Origin: Melanopsichium pennsylvanicum | Taxonomy: Eukaryota > Basidiomycota > Ustilaginomycetes > Ustilaginales | DNA length: 64,000 bases | Direction of reading: 5' to 3' | NCBI GenBank assembly: GCA_900208305.1 | Contig: OAPG01000022.1 | Coordinates: forward strand, 248,001-312,000 | Shown here: positions 38,901 to 51,721 of the stretch, in pieces | How the letters are laid out: each line of letters starts with the position of its first letter | How positions within the stretch are numbered: position 1 is the stretch's first letter | The notes under the pieces: generated by a model | The model's input: the letters and a program-made list of their open reading frames with translations, nothing else | Told to the model about the DNA's origin: nothing | Databases searched by the model: none | Translations under genes and position numbers: made by a program

Positions 38901-41900
38901 TTTGGTTTTTGGTGATTTTCACTCTCGGATGAGCCGAATTCTGGGTGGCTATACCTGGCTGCAGTCCGAAATTTAAAGTTCAGACACAGGAGGGCAGTAG
39001 AAATAGCGTGGGATCAAAAACAAAAACAAAAAAACAAAAAAACTGGGGAAACGCAAAAAAAATAAAATAAAATAAAATCACGAATTGGGATGAAATGGGA
39101 TTTGAGCGTTTGCTCACTACGCGAGCGAGGAGGCGTTTGTAGCCGACCTTGTCTGCAAAAAGTGTGCCAAGATAGCAGCGTGCTAAAGTGAGGATTGCAC
39201 AGGCATTAGGATTTCGACTCCACGCTGGCTACAAAGGGGGGTTCACCTTGCAGCTTGAAAGTGCGCCTGCATTGGCTCGTAGTTGGGAACAGCAAGGGAT
39301 TCAGCTGTTGTCTGCATATCCTGTTGCGCACTGCATGTGGCGACGATTGAGAAGCGCGACCCATATGCACAGCAACAGAGCATGGTAGAGTGGAAACCAA
39401 TCAGAGTCGTACCATTGATTCTAAAACGCCTGAATTTTACTAATCTTTTTGTTTATAAGAGCTAAACGCACTTGGTTGAAACGGTTATGGTGTTCAGATA
39501 GTTTTCCTTTATTAGTCATGGCAGGATGGCTTTACCAAAGCCGGATGTGGTATGACTCGGGATGATCTAGGAGGTAGGCTTGTCTGGGACAGAGCTCTTA
39601 TTCTAGGTCAAGCTCATGTTGTTGTGGTGGAATGAATAACAGAATCCAAACACGATCATCTCAAGTTTGCTTGCGTTTCAAACTATCGCAAGATTTGGTG
39701 GATCATCACCTGCCACCTTGAGTCGATGACCGACTACTATGCATTTACTTTGGACCTTGTTAAAATACGTGGCACATTTACGCAGCTTTTAAGCGCTCTC
39801 ATCACACACACACACACACACACATTTACACTTGAACGACCATGACGGATCGTGGAGCGAAAACGTTATGTACTGTGTAGGGTGAGCTGTTTCGCGTAAA
39901 GCGAGGGACCCGCCTCCGCAGAATGGCAGCTTGGCAGCGATGTTGCTGTGTTTGCCGAGGCGACAATTCAAAGGCTGTATTCGTTCGCGTATAGCAAGCG
40001 AAGCAGGCACTCTCTTAAGGGTCGACATTTATTTACTGTTTTTAGTTGATGTTTTCCACTTTTAAGCCTCAGCTTGCACTGTACCTTGAAAGATCAAAAG
40101 CCGTAACTTGACAACCAAGGGGAGAAGCTGAATCCACGCTGGTCACCATCGCGTTCATCCTGATCATTCTTCGAAATGGCAGCTCAGAAAAATGGCTTTC
40201 CATATGCTTATCATGAATGCCAGCCCCGACAACATGAGAAAAAGCTGAACATAGTAAAGTAGTATGTGGCTGGGACATGCGATCAGGTTCTGGTTCGATT
40301 ACCAAAGCCCTCTCATTGTTCGAAATTCTGCATATGGTCAAATCTCTTTTTTTATTTGCTTATTTGAGTGCATTTCTCTCAACCGTCGAGGCAGTGTTCA
40401 GCCAGATGAATCCGAGGTAGAGCATCAAGACAGGTCACGTCTCGGTTTGGTCTCGGGATTGTCTCGCCAACTGTGTGTTTGATTAGACGAGTTGAGAATC
40501 AAATCACTATTGAATCAAATCACTATTCACATTGCAGCCCTCTCACTTTTTTCGAGCTCCGCTCTTTTCCAGCATCGCTCTCCATTTTGGCACTGCCTGG
40601 ACACTCGACTTGCTTGGGCTCCATTCTCTACAGCAGTCAGTCCGAGTCAGACTGTGACGGAAGAGGAAAGCAACTCGTTTCTGAGATGCTTAAGCGCGTT
40701 GGATCTTATTTTGACAACCACGCTCATCTGTGAAGCTGCCAAGTTGGATTCCATGCGCAAATAGTGCTTGGATGCGAGCTGTATACAAGGCTCAACTGTG
40801 GCCGTAGGCAAGCTGAAAGCCAGATAGATGCACATCGCCGCCACCTTGAGTTTAGCGCCCAAGACAAGTTGACAGTAATTTGGTTTAAGCAAAATTTGCG
40901 CCTCCTTTACACAGACCTGCAATTGCTATCACCTAGATAGAATAGCAACGACAGATTCATTAGAGCAACGCTTATTCTTATCCTCTGAAACGCAACATTC
41001 GGCGATCCCGACTGGCTGACTCATGGATGCAGATTTTAGAATTCTTTAGAGGAACGCCATCAAGGTTTGAATTGCCAGCCGTTCCAAAGCAACAATTGCA
41101 CGGCGACAACAGTTTCTGACACTGGAAAAAGAGAAGTTGTGAACAAATAGTGGCGCAAGGCGAATCGAATCGAATCGACCAAAATGATGACGGCAATCAT
41201 GGAAGCACATGGACCCAAAAGGCTCAAGCTTGTATTGTAATAAATTAATTACTCTACGTTGAAATTGGAGATTCGCCTTCCGTGGGAGTTGCTGTCTCGC
41301 GTCAACCATAAAGTGAATCAAGTCTGGGTCAAGCTGAGCTGGATTTTTGTTGTTTGTTTTCAGACAGGTTAAGTTAGCTCAAAATCGGAATGGTCTTCAC
41401 GATTCAACTGTGGCAAGTTGAGGCAATCATGTCCTGATTTCTTGGATATGTGACCGTCTCTTGGACCTAAGCAGCGTTCTCTTTTCGGCATGTTGGTTCG
41501 AGTGTTGAGGTCTGGCTCACGTCAGCACTCTCACAGCTGAAGCACACAATACAATGGTGCGTCGCATGTGCACTCGATGCTTTATCTGACTGCTCAAAAA
41601 TGGAGGGGTAGTAATACTACCTCGACCAGTGTGCTAGTGGGGAGAGGCAAACATATTCCGTAGGAAACAATGTCACGGCAAATGTTGGGATCCGGGCCAA
41701 CCTGCGACCGCTGTTCTGCCACATGAGGTACGGGGAACCAAATTCGTATCATGCAAACCAACTTGAACTCGTCGGAACAGCGAGCAAAACCCACAGAACG
41801 TGCGGCACGCTACCATTACATAAGTATAGAGACAAAGTCGCTCTACCCTTTCACGCGGCACAATAACGACACACTTATTTTGGGTGGGCTTCGATTCTAG

Positions 41901-43646
41901 TTGTTCCGGCTTTCGACTCGCTTTCCGGCGGTTTCTGCGCTTGGTCATAAGGGCGATTGTTCCATCGGATAGTCGGCAGGGCGATCAAGAACATACAAAC
42001 GGCTCAACCAAGTTTGTTTTTTTTTTGTGATGCAGTGCAACTACAATAGGCGCAAGAGCTCGACACCAACTCCCCGGACGTATGAACCACGCTGATTTCC
42101 AGGCGGGTCTCTATGAGCTGGACCATGTACGGGTTGTTGGCGTTTCGCTTTGACTTGGCATCATTCTCTGGTGGTGTTACAGTGCTCTCCGATTCCATTC
42201 GCGTCTTGATTGCAAACCTCTTTATCCATCCATTGGTCAACGGCGTCGGGGCTCATCTATTCTGGGTGCTTGATAGATGAAGAGACCTTGTGTCTACCGC
42301 AAGTTGACAAAAAACAAACAAACAGTGAAGTCCATATCACATGAAAAGAAAAGCCATGATGCTTAGGACCATCAAGGGCTTTGGACGGTCAATATCCTAC
42401 CGGCGATTTCGACGAGAATCTTGGATGCTTGGCAAGCAGACCCTGGAAGGTCGCACTCAGTGTAACAGCATGTCAGTGGGTGTTTGGTAGTCTGTATGAT
42501 CGATTACATCCGGAGCTTGAGCGGAAGAGCCAAATTTCGATCTCAGTATGCCCACTAATCTCGACTAATTGGACGACTCCTTCTCGAGATAATACAACAT
42601 GCGATTAGCCAGTTCAAACGAGAATGCATTGCTGGCTCGAACTCTAGCATAACATAACGATGCGATGACAGGTCGAACGGTTTGCGTGCGGTTGGTTGAG
42701 CGGGCAAATCAAGTTAAACCAAACATGTGAAGCAATATCTGGATCAGTTGGACCAAAACAGCTCATCTCATCTCTGTGTCCGTAATACACTAAAAAAAAA
42801 AAGAAAAGTTATTTAGTATTCTTTCATTGCGACGAGAACTGGGTTCGGCTAAACCGATAGAAACCGCAAGTGAAGATTCTAAATGAAGGAGGGGTGGGGG
42901 GGGAGATTAGGGGACACCTGTTGAGGCGTCTAGACTGACCAAAAACAAGGAGATGTCGATTCTGTCTGTCTTGCAACATGGAAAGTTTCAAGCTCCGGAA
43001 AGAATTTTGACTGACTGCAGAGTGTGTGAGATGGGGAATGGTGATATGCCGATATGTCTGAAAGAGGTGAACGGGGGAAATGTCAGCAAACGCCGCAGCA
43101 TTCGTAATATGAACGAGTGGCGTTTTCAAAGTCGAAAAGAGTAAGCAAACATTCCGTCACTCACCTTTTCAATTAGCACGGCGATTCAGCCCAACCTCGC
43201 ACACATACAATACAGTACAGTATGCACTCACTCATTTACCCCAAACACACAAAGTAGGCGCTATCTGCAGCGGCCTGATTGATTACCCACATCGCTTAAA
43301 CGGGTAAACAATGTGTAAAGTAAAATTCAATCGATTCGACTGTCCCCCTCTCCCCCCCCTAACCCCCACCCATTCTCTCCTTCTTTCTTCTACCTTCTTC
43401 CTTATTTCTATTTTGATTTAATTTACTATGTTTGTTGTGATAGACTTTAACATATGCGTGACTAACCATTATCAAAAAAATGGTTGAATGATGTAGGTAA
43501 AAGCAGCCACACATTTCATGTTTGCGTCCATGATCACAGCAAACTAAAAAAATAAATATCCAATCACTCGTAAAATTTCAAACCATCACCAAGCTCTTTG
43601 GCATTTTTTTTTTACATTACTGTATTGTTTGTTAAGACAATCCTTA
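35997..43646. other. Gene-poor region of 7.6 kb upstream of the forkhead gene
   Basis: No frame longer than about 140 codons and none that looks like a protein. It holds simple repeats (G-run near 37110-37122, A/AAAAT runs near 39010-39080, CA run 39806-39824, GAATC repeats 41164-41180, G-run 42893-42903) and pyrimidine-rich stretches (43340-43420). It may contain the 5' leader and regulatory DNA of the forkhead gene, or non-coding transcripts; neither can be shown from sequence alone. Confidence 0.4.
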
Positions 43647-44887
43647 CTACAATTGACGAACGTAAGCAGTAGGAATGATGCCTTGCCTGGATTGATCTTG
43701 AGACATACCTCTCCACCAATCCTCAGAAATCTTTTCAACAAGATAAATCATTTCACCTTCATTCGCATCAAGGTCATCAGCATCCATACCATCACCATAA
43801 CTATGAAACCCCCACATTCAGATAAAAATTGCAAAATGGTAAAAACGTTAGCCTCAAAACCTTGTATCAGACCCCTGACCATGTCGCCCAAGAAAGAAAA
43901 TTTTTAGAAAAATGAAAAGCTCAAAGGTGGGAAAAGTCGAAAAAAAGATAATATATATGATGATGATGATAAGGATGAACTTACTCGTACAATACTGTAG
44001 CAGATCCAATCACTCCTTCTGGCAATACAGGATGGGTTACTACTGCTGAGGGGACACTTGCACCACTTCTTGTTGGTGGGGGTAATGTCCTTGTTGCTGC
44101 TGGTGTTTTTGTTGTTGATGTTGTTTGAGGGATTGAATTGTTCGAAACTGTCCTTGATCCGAGATGAAGCGATCCCAGCGTCTGTGATACAGGATTATGT
44201 CCGTTAGTTAAGCAAACAGTCAGAAAAACATCAGTGAGTCAATCGAGAGTCTACACCTTGTTTTCGCTACACAAGCTTATCCTTTGACTAAAGGGGTACA
44301 GCAGAGCGAAAGAGGGACGTGCATGTACGTGTGTATTTGTTGGGTGCAAGAGAGATGATTTACCTTCTGACTCACCAACCCAGCCGGACCACCGCTACCA
44401 CCACCGCCAAAAGATTCAGGTTTACTTCTGCTACTAGAGACAGGAGGAGCAGGAGGAGTACCTTTATTCGATATACCTGTCCTTGCGAATTGATCTCTCA
44501 AAGCATTCGAAACGGCTGCATTGGCTGCTACTCCCGCGGCATTCCCTGCTGCTGCTGTAGCTCTATCCGTGAGTCCTACTCTTGTCAAAGGTGTCCCTGC
44601 CTGTGTTGTGGTGGTTGTTGTCGAAGACGATGCTCCAGCGTTAGCAAGACGATGTGGTCGTGATTCAAAATACTCGTCAAGCAATTTGAAAAACGCTTGC
44701 TTTTCCGACGTTGGTAGATTTATCATCATCTTCTTGTTCGAGTGACGCACGACTAAACCATCAATGATCTTGTATTTACTACAACTCTTCAGGATTTCAA
44801 AAACGTGCGGTTTGTCTTCAGCAGTTGAAACGCTTTCGAGTGCCTCGATTCCAAGATCTGCACTGATGCTAGAGAGCAAGTGCACAC
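43647..44887 (-). CDS. SH3-domain protein, N-terminal exon unresolved
   Basis: Three exons can be joined: 44887-44365, 44181-43985, 43800-43647. Introns: donor GTAAAT with acceptor ATCACAG (phase 0), and donor GTAAGT with acceptor TTTCATAG (phase 2). The last two exons build an SH3 domain: SATVLYDYGDGMDADDLDA, GEMIYLVEKISEDWWRG, GIIPTAYVRQL (with ALYDY-, WW- and P..Y-type positions). The first visible exon has an ordered N-terminal part (LGIEALESVSTAEDKPHVFE, YKIIDGLVVRHSNKKMMINL) and then a Ser/Thr/Gly/Pro-rich linker. The exon opens at an acceptor-like TGATAG and needs an upstream exon ending in phase 1, which I could not place. SH3 proteins of this type usually act in actin patches or endocytosis; the exact family is not recognised. 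Confidence 0.7.
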
Positions 44888-45342
44888 CTATCAGGTATTG
44901 TAGAGCGTGTATACGGTAACGGTGACCAAGATAGTAAGTAGGTGATGATGATGATGATGATGATGGAAGAGGGCTTAGTGGGTCGACTCCTTTTTGAAAT
45001 GTTACAAGCGCACGGTCACTGCAGCCTTCTGTACGCTGAAAGAATGAACTCCACTTTGGGCACGTGCGTTCTTCCGGCCGAAAACGCTATCTATGTTGCG
45101 AGATAATGAGATTCACTCATGCGATTAACACACTACGAGGGCCAGGTTCATGTCAGTAATGGTCTTTATAAAGACAAAGCTTGGAGAACAGGAGACTAGA
45201 GTACAAAGTGTGCGAACTGGCAACAAAGTTAGGGGCAATGAACAGAGAGCATGGCGAAGAAGAAGGAGTGAATGGAGTAAGCAATGCTGTAATGTAGAAA
45301 AACAAGAAAGAAAAGGTCGTCAGGATGGCAAAGAAAAAGAAA
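44888..45342. other. Upstream region of the SH3 gene and 3' side of NOP56
   Basis: A GAT repeat (44943-44965) lies in what is probably an intron or leader of the SH3 gene. Two ATGs on the minus strand (around 45150 and 45120) open only very short frames. Nothing else is seen. Confidence 0.4.
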
Positions 45343-46908
45343 TCATTTTTTGTTCTCCTTCTTTTCCTTCTTGTCTTTCTTATCCTTCTTGGCCTCCTTG
45401 GAAGCCTTCTTGGCCGCCTTTTCCACATCCTTCTTCTTGTCCTTGTCGCTGGATTTCGACTTTGACTTTTTCTCCTTCTTTTCCTTCTTGTCCTTCTTGG
45501 AATCAGCTGGATCTGTGACACCAACTGCAGCAGGCATGTGTTGTTTCTGCTCCTTTTGATCATCATCATCATCATCTGCATCCTCATCCATCAAATCGCC
45601 TGCAGCCTCCTCAATGGCCTTGATCGCCTTGCTCATGGCATCCGAGTTCTTGCTCGGAGCCTTACCCGTCTCGTAGAATGCAAGACGCTCTTCGACCTGA
45701 ACCGCAAGCACCTCACCGAACTTGGTGGTAGGTGTTTCGCTGAAGCAGTCGATTCTGGAAGCGATCGAAATCTTGTTGGCCAAGAATCGCGACATGCGAC
45801 CTTTGTTCTTGGGTGCAGCACGAGCAATGGCCGAAGCATGATAGATGAGACCGTACTTGGGTGTGTTGCCCTTGGTCTTGAGTGCGCGGAAAAGCGCCTT
45901 TTCGGCACCGAGGATCTGAACCGTGGAAGCGGGGTACTTTGCGAGGTTGGTCAACGAACCGGCGTGACTGATGAGACGAGCACCGATGATCTCACCCAAA
46001 AGAGCGGAAAGGTTGGGTGCAACGAGGTGCATCTTTTCGATGAGGTACTTGTGCATGTTTTTTCTGTACTCTCCAAGGCTGATGACCCTATCGGCAAAGT
46101 TGAGGATGTTGTGCATGTCCAACTCTCCGATTTCCTGACCCATGGAAGCACGTGCAGCGTCGAGAATGTTTTTGGCCATGGTTTCGTCACCAGAGAGAAT
46201 GTCGGTCATGGCGTCGACGTCGTCTTCCGAGAGACGTTCCTTGTTGCGGATGAATTTGGCGAGTTTTGCGTAGGTGAGGTTGTCGGTGGTAAGCTTGACG
46301 AGTTCGGGGAAGTGCCAACCATACCACTCGCGAACACGCATGGCAAAGGTGTTGACGTCTTTGTCGAGGGTGTCGAGGAGGGCGATGGCCTGAATGATCA
46401 TGTTGTCGGATCGGTTGACGTTGAACTTGACTTTGGATCGAGAGTACGAGTGACCGAGACCAAGCTGGGCCTTTGCAAGATCACCGTCAGCCATACCCTT
46501 TAGGAGCTTCTCAGCATGCTGACGAACACCACGGATGAGTTCGAGCGAGGTTTCACCAGTATCACATGGAATACCGAGCTCACCAACGATGGAGGAGGCA
46601 AGATTGCGGTCCTGAACACCAAGGACGATGCTCTTCTTCTTACCAGATGAGAGGTTGAGAGTGAGAAGAGACTTGAGGTAGTCATTGACGACACCTTCTG
46701 ATATGTCCAATGAGGCCTGTAGAGCATCGAGCGCGTTCTTGAATGGCGAGAAGGAAAGGAGCTTGACCATCTTGCCAAAAGTGTTGACCTCGTTGACGCT
46801 CTCCTGAACGGCACGGGTGAGAGAGCCGATCTGCTCAACGGCAGCAACCTCAAATACGGCACATCCTGTAGCGCACTCAAAGAGGATGTGAGTAGGTGCG
46901 GACGACAT
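45343..46908 (-). CDS. NOP56: Nucleolar protein NOP56 (box C/D snoRNP core)
   Basis: Single exon, 521 residues. NOP56 is a core protein of box C/D snoRNPs, which guide rRNA 2'-O-methylation. The N-terminal domain opens HILFECATGCAVFEV, typical of NOP56 rather than NOP58. Then come the coiled coil, LIRGVRQHAEKLLKGM, GLGHSYSRSKVKFNVNRSDN, AMRVREWYGWHFPELVKL, and the NOP domain GARLISHAGSLTNLAKYPAS, VQILGAEKALFRALKT, PKYGLIYHASAIARA, KNKGRMSRFLANKISIASRID. The C-terminus is an acidic run followed by a long KKD/E-rich tail (residues ~470-521), the usual nucleolar tail. Divergent from the proteasome alpha1 gene. Confidence 0.95.
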   Translation of the reverse strand: MSSAPTHILFECATGCAVFEVAAVEQIGSLTRAVQESVNEVNTFGKMVKLLSFSPFKNALDALQASLDISEGVVNDYLKSLLTLNLSSGKKKSIVLGVQDRNLASSIVGELGIPCDTGETSLELIRGVRQHAEKLLKGMADGDLAKAQLGLGHSYSRSKVKFNVNRSDNMIIQAIALLDTLDKDVNTFAMRVREWYGWHFPELVKLTTDNLTYAKLAKFIRNKERLSEDDVDAMTDILSGDETMAKNILDAARASMGQEIGELDMHNILNFADRVISLGEYRKNMHKYLIEKMHLVAPNLSALLGEIIGARLISHAGSLTNLAKYPASTVQILGAEKALFRALKTKGNTPKYGLIYHASAIARAAPKNKGRMSRFLANKISIASRIDCFSETPTTKFGEVLAVQVEERLAFYETGKAPSKNSDAMSKAIKAIEEAAGDLMDEDADDDDDDQKEQKQHMPAAVGVTDPADSKKDKKEKKEKKSKSKSSDKDKKKDVEKAAKKASKEAKKDKKDKKEKKENKK

Positions 46909-47878
46909 GGTGGCGATAATGTGGACGGTAGCCTGTCAAGAAGCTGATCGGTTGGAGGAAACTCGAAAGGGAGAAGAAAAGAAAAAAGGGAGTGCTGTAC
47001 ACTTGGCGATGGTGGTGGGATCACAAAGCACGAGCTGTGATGTATGGAAAAGCGTCTGTGACGATACGAGACGCTTCGAGCCTGAAATCGGATATGCAAA
47101 AAGGTGTGGTGCAGATAAGCTTGTAGAGAAAGAAGGGATGGCGAGATGGAATGTCAAATGCTGACGGCGACGACTAAGGCTTGGATTTTTTTTTTCTTTT
47201 TTCTTTTTTACAAGAGCAAATCCCAAGAAGCTAAAAAAAATCAAAAAATCAAGATTTCAGTCCGAGTCTTTTTTTTTTCATTTTTTTATTTTCATTGCAG
47301 TTTCTGTCTCCCTTCTCTGTTCTCGATTGCGGCCATCCAAGCCAGAGGCGAAAATCGACATGAAACAACAAATTGCTTTAAATCACGTGTTACCCAACAG
47401 ATGAGCTTATCGGGTTGATTTTGGTCAGATTATCGGCGATATTTGTATGGCGGAATCTAATCAAGAAAATGAAATACGCAGAGCTTGGTGATCGAGTGAA
47501 ATTAGCTTGTGTGCTGATGAGCTGCCTGAGTTTTGCAATCCAAATTATACGCATTTCGTAGCGCAAAGCTCAAACAAAAACGCTCAGACCCTCGCTCGCG
47601 TCGTCAGTGCAGCCACAAAGGCTTTTGGAAGCGTCGTTGATTGTTTCACACTGATTCATTCACGATCGTATGGCCAACAATGTCACTTTGCCAATCCACT
47701 TAAACTGTATCGCGTATTAGTTTATCATCATCTCCATCTCATCTTTCTTACTCGCAGATCACCATTATTCACTCTTAGACTCATCACTCCATCCTCAGCG
47801 TCAGCCTCTTTCTTCAGCTGCAGCGCAAAACACACCGTCAATCACTCCCATCAACACCATATCACGAGTGCCACCACA
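46909..47878. promoter_or_regulatory. Divergent intergenic region NOP56 / proteasome alpha1
   Basis: 970 bp between start codons, with T-runs at about 47186-47212 and 47270-47287. A longer open frame upstream of alpha1 (from 47507) is just an in-frame extension; the family start is at 47879. No specific proteasome-control element was recognised. Confidence 0.4.
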
Positions 47879-48962
47879 ATGTCACGTTCATCCTACGATC
47901 GTTACCTAACCATCTTCTCCCCAGATGGTAGACTTTATCAGGTCGAATATGCTTTTAAAGCCATCAACACTGCTGGCCTTACCAGCATTGCAGTTCGAGG
48001 TAAAGACTGCTCCGTAGTCGTAGGTCAAAAGAAAGTCCCCGACAAACTTATCGATGCCTCCAGTGTCACCAACATTTTCAACTTGACCGCCGAGATCGGT
48101 TGCATCATGACCGGCCGTGTTGGTAAGTTTCAAAACCCCCTCCCTGCTCCTCTTCCTTGTCTTTGCTAATATCGGTTTGGTTCTCATCTCTAACGAGTGT
48201 TGGTCTCTTGTTTTGTCGTTTTTGGTTTTTGTGATGTTCGGTGTGGGCTTTGGGGAATGATTAGCCGATGCAAGGGCGCAAGTTCAACGAGCAAAGATGG
48301 AAGCGGCTGATTTCAAGTACAAGTACGGATATGCTATTACTCCAGATTTGCTTGCTAAACGTATGGCCAACATGAACCAAGTGTACACCCAACGTGCCGC
48401 CATGCGTCCCTATGGTGTTAGCATGATCCTCGTTGGTATCGACCCTGAACGTGGACCTCAAATCTTCAAGATTGACCCGGCTGGTTATTATGTTGGTTTC
48501 CGTGCCACTGCTGCTGGTGTCAAACAAACTGAAGCAACCAACTTTCTCGAGAAAGAGTTCAAGAAATCCTCTTCCTCTTCTTCTTCTTCCTCTACCACCG
48601 CCCCCACACCTACTTATAGTGCGTCAGCTACAGATGGACGCGTACCTGCTGAAGCAGCTGCATCAGCAACAGACGCTGCAGCATTAGAAGCGCAACACGT
48701 TTCGACCAATCTGACGGTGGAACAAACTTTGGATTTGGCAGTCAACACGCTGGCTACGGTTTTAGCTCAGGATCTCAAACCATCCGAATTGGAAGTGGCG
48801 ATTGTAGGTGGTCCAGATGCAGCCAAAGTATTACAGGATGATAGCGGCGCTCCTTTGGACAGTTGTACGTTGTCAAAGCAAGTTCAGGTTCAGAAAAGGT
48901 TTAGAAGGTTGGACGAGGATGAAATCTCGCTCATCTTGGATAGATTGGCTGAGCGTGATTGA
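47879..48962 (+). CDS. SCL1: 20S proteasome subunit alpha1
   Basis: Two exons: 47879-48122 and 48265-48962 (142-bp phase-1 intron, GTAAGT ... GATTAG), 313 residues. Alpha1 is in the outer ring of the 20S core particle. The opening [20 protein letters not shown], then [10 protein letters not shown], is the alpha signature, followed by [77 protein letters not shown] and FLEKEFKK. These match alpha1 (yeast Scl1, human PSMA6) better than other alpha subunits. About 50 residues of Ser/Thr/Ala-rich sequence are inserted after FLEKEFKK, before [15 protein letters not shown], making the protein about 60 residues longer than the ~250 usual. Confidence 0.93.
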
Positions 48963-49410
48963 AGAGATTATTGACTCACATGCATTCAACTTTTATAATA
49001 CTTGTGTTTTGTGATTGTATAAAAATATGAAAACAAGTTTCTTTTCTGCAACCGTAGTTTTTTTTTTCCCATCAGAGAGAGAGTCAGAGAGAGGGATCAC
49101 ACTACGGAGGACAAGGGCAGAGTGACAATTTGGCGTTGGCAGTGCGATTTTGTGCAAGAGGTTGTACTGATACGCCTCGTATGCTCGTTTGTCGGTGGTG
49201 GTAGGAACGACAAAAAGAAAGGGGAACAGTTTGGTACGTTGGGTTGAGTGGTTTGAAAATTTCGGATTGATTTTGTTTGAAACAAGAGAGAGAGAGAGAG
49301 AGAGAGTTTGGGAAACAGGTGTATGTGTGTGTGTGTACACCCTGTCCAATGGGTTTTGACACTTAATGACTCAAAGTGTATATGTGTTGGGAGAGAAAAG
49401 TAAAAGTAAA

Positions 49411-49478
<68 letters not shown>

Positions 49479-49484
49479 TAGATT
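48963..49484. repeat. Convergent 3' flanks with a 57-bp (AG)n microsatellite
   Basis: The AG repeat at 49419-49475 ends about 10 bp from the CCT2 stop codon, after an A-run (49409-49418). A shorter AG tract lies at 49285-49307 and a GT tract at 49322-49335. No gene. Confidence 0.8.
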
Positions 49485-51059
49485 TTAATGTGCCTCCCTT
49501 CTTCTAGGAGCAGATTTTAAAATATCATCCACTCTCAAAATCATCTCTGCTGCCTCTGTTGCACTCAAAACCACCTGTCTTTTCAACTTGTACGATTCCC
49601 TAACCGCCTTATGCCTCATATCAGTCACTTTACCCAAATCCAAATCCAAACCAGCATACTTATCCCCATTTTGATGTGCTGCACGAAGTTGTGCAACCAA
49701 TTCACTTGAATCCAAACCTGCATTATCTGCCAAAATGGTAGGTAATTGTCGAAGCGCCTTTGCAAAACTTTCGGTTGCAATCGCTTTTTTACCAGAAGTC
49801 ATACGTGCCGCTTGATCTACCACTTTTGACATTGACATTTCAGCACATCCACCTCCAAATAAAACCCTGGTTTCAACTACAGTTTGTGAAAGTACACAAA
49901 GTGCATCATGCAAAGATCTCTCCGCTTCATCCAACATCTGACTAGTAGCTCCTCGAAGTACAACAGTACATGCTTCACCTGCTGCAACACCAGAAAATTT
50001 AATCAATTTATCTTCCCCAATCATAACCTCCGAAATTTTACCACATTCTCCTATCTTTACCAAATCAGGTCGATCAAATGTACTAGCAATCTCACCTCCA
50101 GTTACCAACGCAAGTCGTTCGATTCCTTCGAAATCCGCATGTTCAATCGACATGATTCCTGCTTCGGCCAAAAGTGATTCAGGATAGTTGTAAATCAATT
50201 GACGATTGACGAAACACGTGATACCGTGCGCCTTGATCTTTTCCACTTTGGCTTTCATCTTTTCTCGTTCGGCACGTTCAAGTTGAGCCAATTCAGCCGT
50301 ACCTTGTACACGAACACGTGCACCAAAAACTTTGATCTTATCCGTATCCATCGAAGTGTTGGCAATCAAAATTTTGGGATTGTTCAACACCTTTGGAGAA
50401 TTGGTACCGATTTTTTTGTTGAGAATGAAACCTTCGTCGAGGTAAGAATCGGTCAATTTTCCACCTGGTTTTTTGATGATTTGAATATGTTCCAAATTCG
50501 TACTACCTTTAAGTCGAAGTACAGCTTCGACGGCAAGGTTTGCGAAATAATCCTTATCAGTACTGAGAACTTTCGAACTCAAAGTAGTCCTAGCAATGTT
50601 AAGCAAATCCATCCTGAAACTGGCTTCATCCTTTGCATGATCTTCAGCAGTATCTTCAAGTGCTTTAAGAGCTGCGGTGGAAGCGATACGATAACCTTGA
50701 ACGATGGTTTGAGGATGAATACGCATTTCGATCAACTTTTCTGCCTCCCGAAGCAATTCAGCAGCTAGAACACAGACTGAAGTGGTACCATCACCAACCT
50801 CGTCATCCTGAACTTTAGAAATGTTGACAAGGATCTTGGCAGCAGCATTATCGAGGTGAATGGATTTGAGAATGGTGGCACCATCGTTGGTGACGACGAT
50901 ATCATTCGAACCGACGGATTGCAGAATCTTGTTCATTCCTTTGGGTCCCAATGTGGTTTTGACAAGATCGCCAAGAGCTACAGCACCGACAAACGACGAA
51001 AGACGTGCATTTTCAGCTCGTTCCTGCGTGGCGTCTTGGGCAAAGATGGGTGCCGACAT
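49485..51059 (-). CDS. CCT2: T-complex protein 1 subunit beta (CCT2 chaperonin)
   Basis: Single exon, 524 residues, the normal length. It is one of eight subunits of the cytosolic TRiC/CCT chaperonin that folds actin and tubulin. The family start is [20 protein letters not shown] (beta-specific), with the ATP-site motifs [24 protein letters not shown] and VGDGTTSV, the apical part with [19 protein letters not shown], and the C-terminal [11 protein letters not shown] and [12 protein letters not shown] followed by [17 protein letters not shown]. All the ATPase elements expected are present. Codon choice in this gene is more AT-rich than in CPS or CTR9. Confidence 0.95.
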   Translation of the reverse strand: MSAPIFAQDATQERAENARLSSFVGAVALGDLVKTTLGPKGMNKILQSVGSNDIVVTNDGATILKSIHLDNAAAKILVNISKVQDDEVGDGTTSVCVLAAELLREAEKLIEMRIHPQTIVQGYRIASTAALKALEDTAEDHAKDEASFRMDLLNIARTTLSSKVLSTDKDYFANLAVEAVLRLKGSTNLEHIQIIKKPGGKLTDSYLDEGFILNKKIGTNSPKVLNNPKILIANTSMDTDKIKVFGARVRVQGTAELAQLERAEREKMKAKVEKIKAHGITCFVNRQLIYNYPESLLAEAGIMSIEHADFEGIERLALVTGGEIASTFDRPDLVKIGECGKISEVMIGEDKLIKFSGVAAGEACTVVLRGATSQMLDEAERSLHDALCVLSQTVVETRVLFGGGCAEMSMSKVVDQAARMTSGKKAIATESFAKALRQLPTILADNAGLDSSELVAQLRAAHQNGDKYAGLDLDLGKVTDMRHKAVRESYKLKRQVVLSATEAAEMILRVDDILKSAPRRREAH

Positions 51060-51675
51060 TGTATTATTATCGTTATTATTTGCCCTATGCTGAGGTTATG
51101 ATGAAAGATGCAAGCGCGTTGACGTGAGGAGGATGATTGTGGTGATGATGATGATGATGATGTTGTTGTTGTTGTTCTGAACCGTACTGTATTGTAGTTT
51201 TAGTTCAGGAATTGGTGTAGAAGGTGTCGAGAAGGAAAGTGAGAGTCAATATAAGAAATCAAAGTGGTGTGTGTTGTGTATGCGCGCGGATCAAAGACCA
51301 AAAAGAAGGGACACTTCTGCTGTAGACAAGACAGAGAGAGAGAGAGAGAGTGTGTGTGTGTGAGTGTAAAAGTGAGTGTTGGATTTCAAGTGATTGCAAA
51401 AGAAGCGCACTATTCTATTCAAACGCGTCCTTTTCTTCCAACTCTCTCTCTCTCTTTTTCAATAGAAAGCACAAGAGGAAGAAGCCAGAAGAACAAATTT
51501 TGTGCTTTGACTCTCTCTGCACGTCGCACGTATCTCGATTTGTTTTGTTAAATTGTTAAATTAATAAAAACACCTGGTCACTAAAATGTGGTTTGAGTCG
51601 AGCACTCTTTTGGTGATCGGCCTTCCTTGTCGCCCTGGATCTTGCTTTTCATATGGTTGCACAAATGCATGATCA

Positions 51676-51721
<46 letters not shown>

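Noticed and set aside
40250..40330. B-box-like GGTTCGATT suggesting a tRNA gene
   Set aside because: No A box at the right distance and no cloverleaf could be folded by eye.
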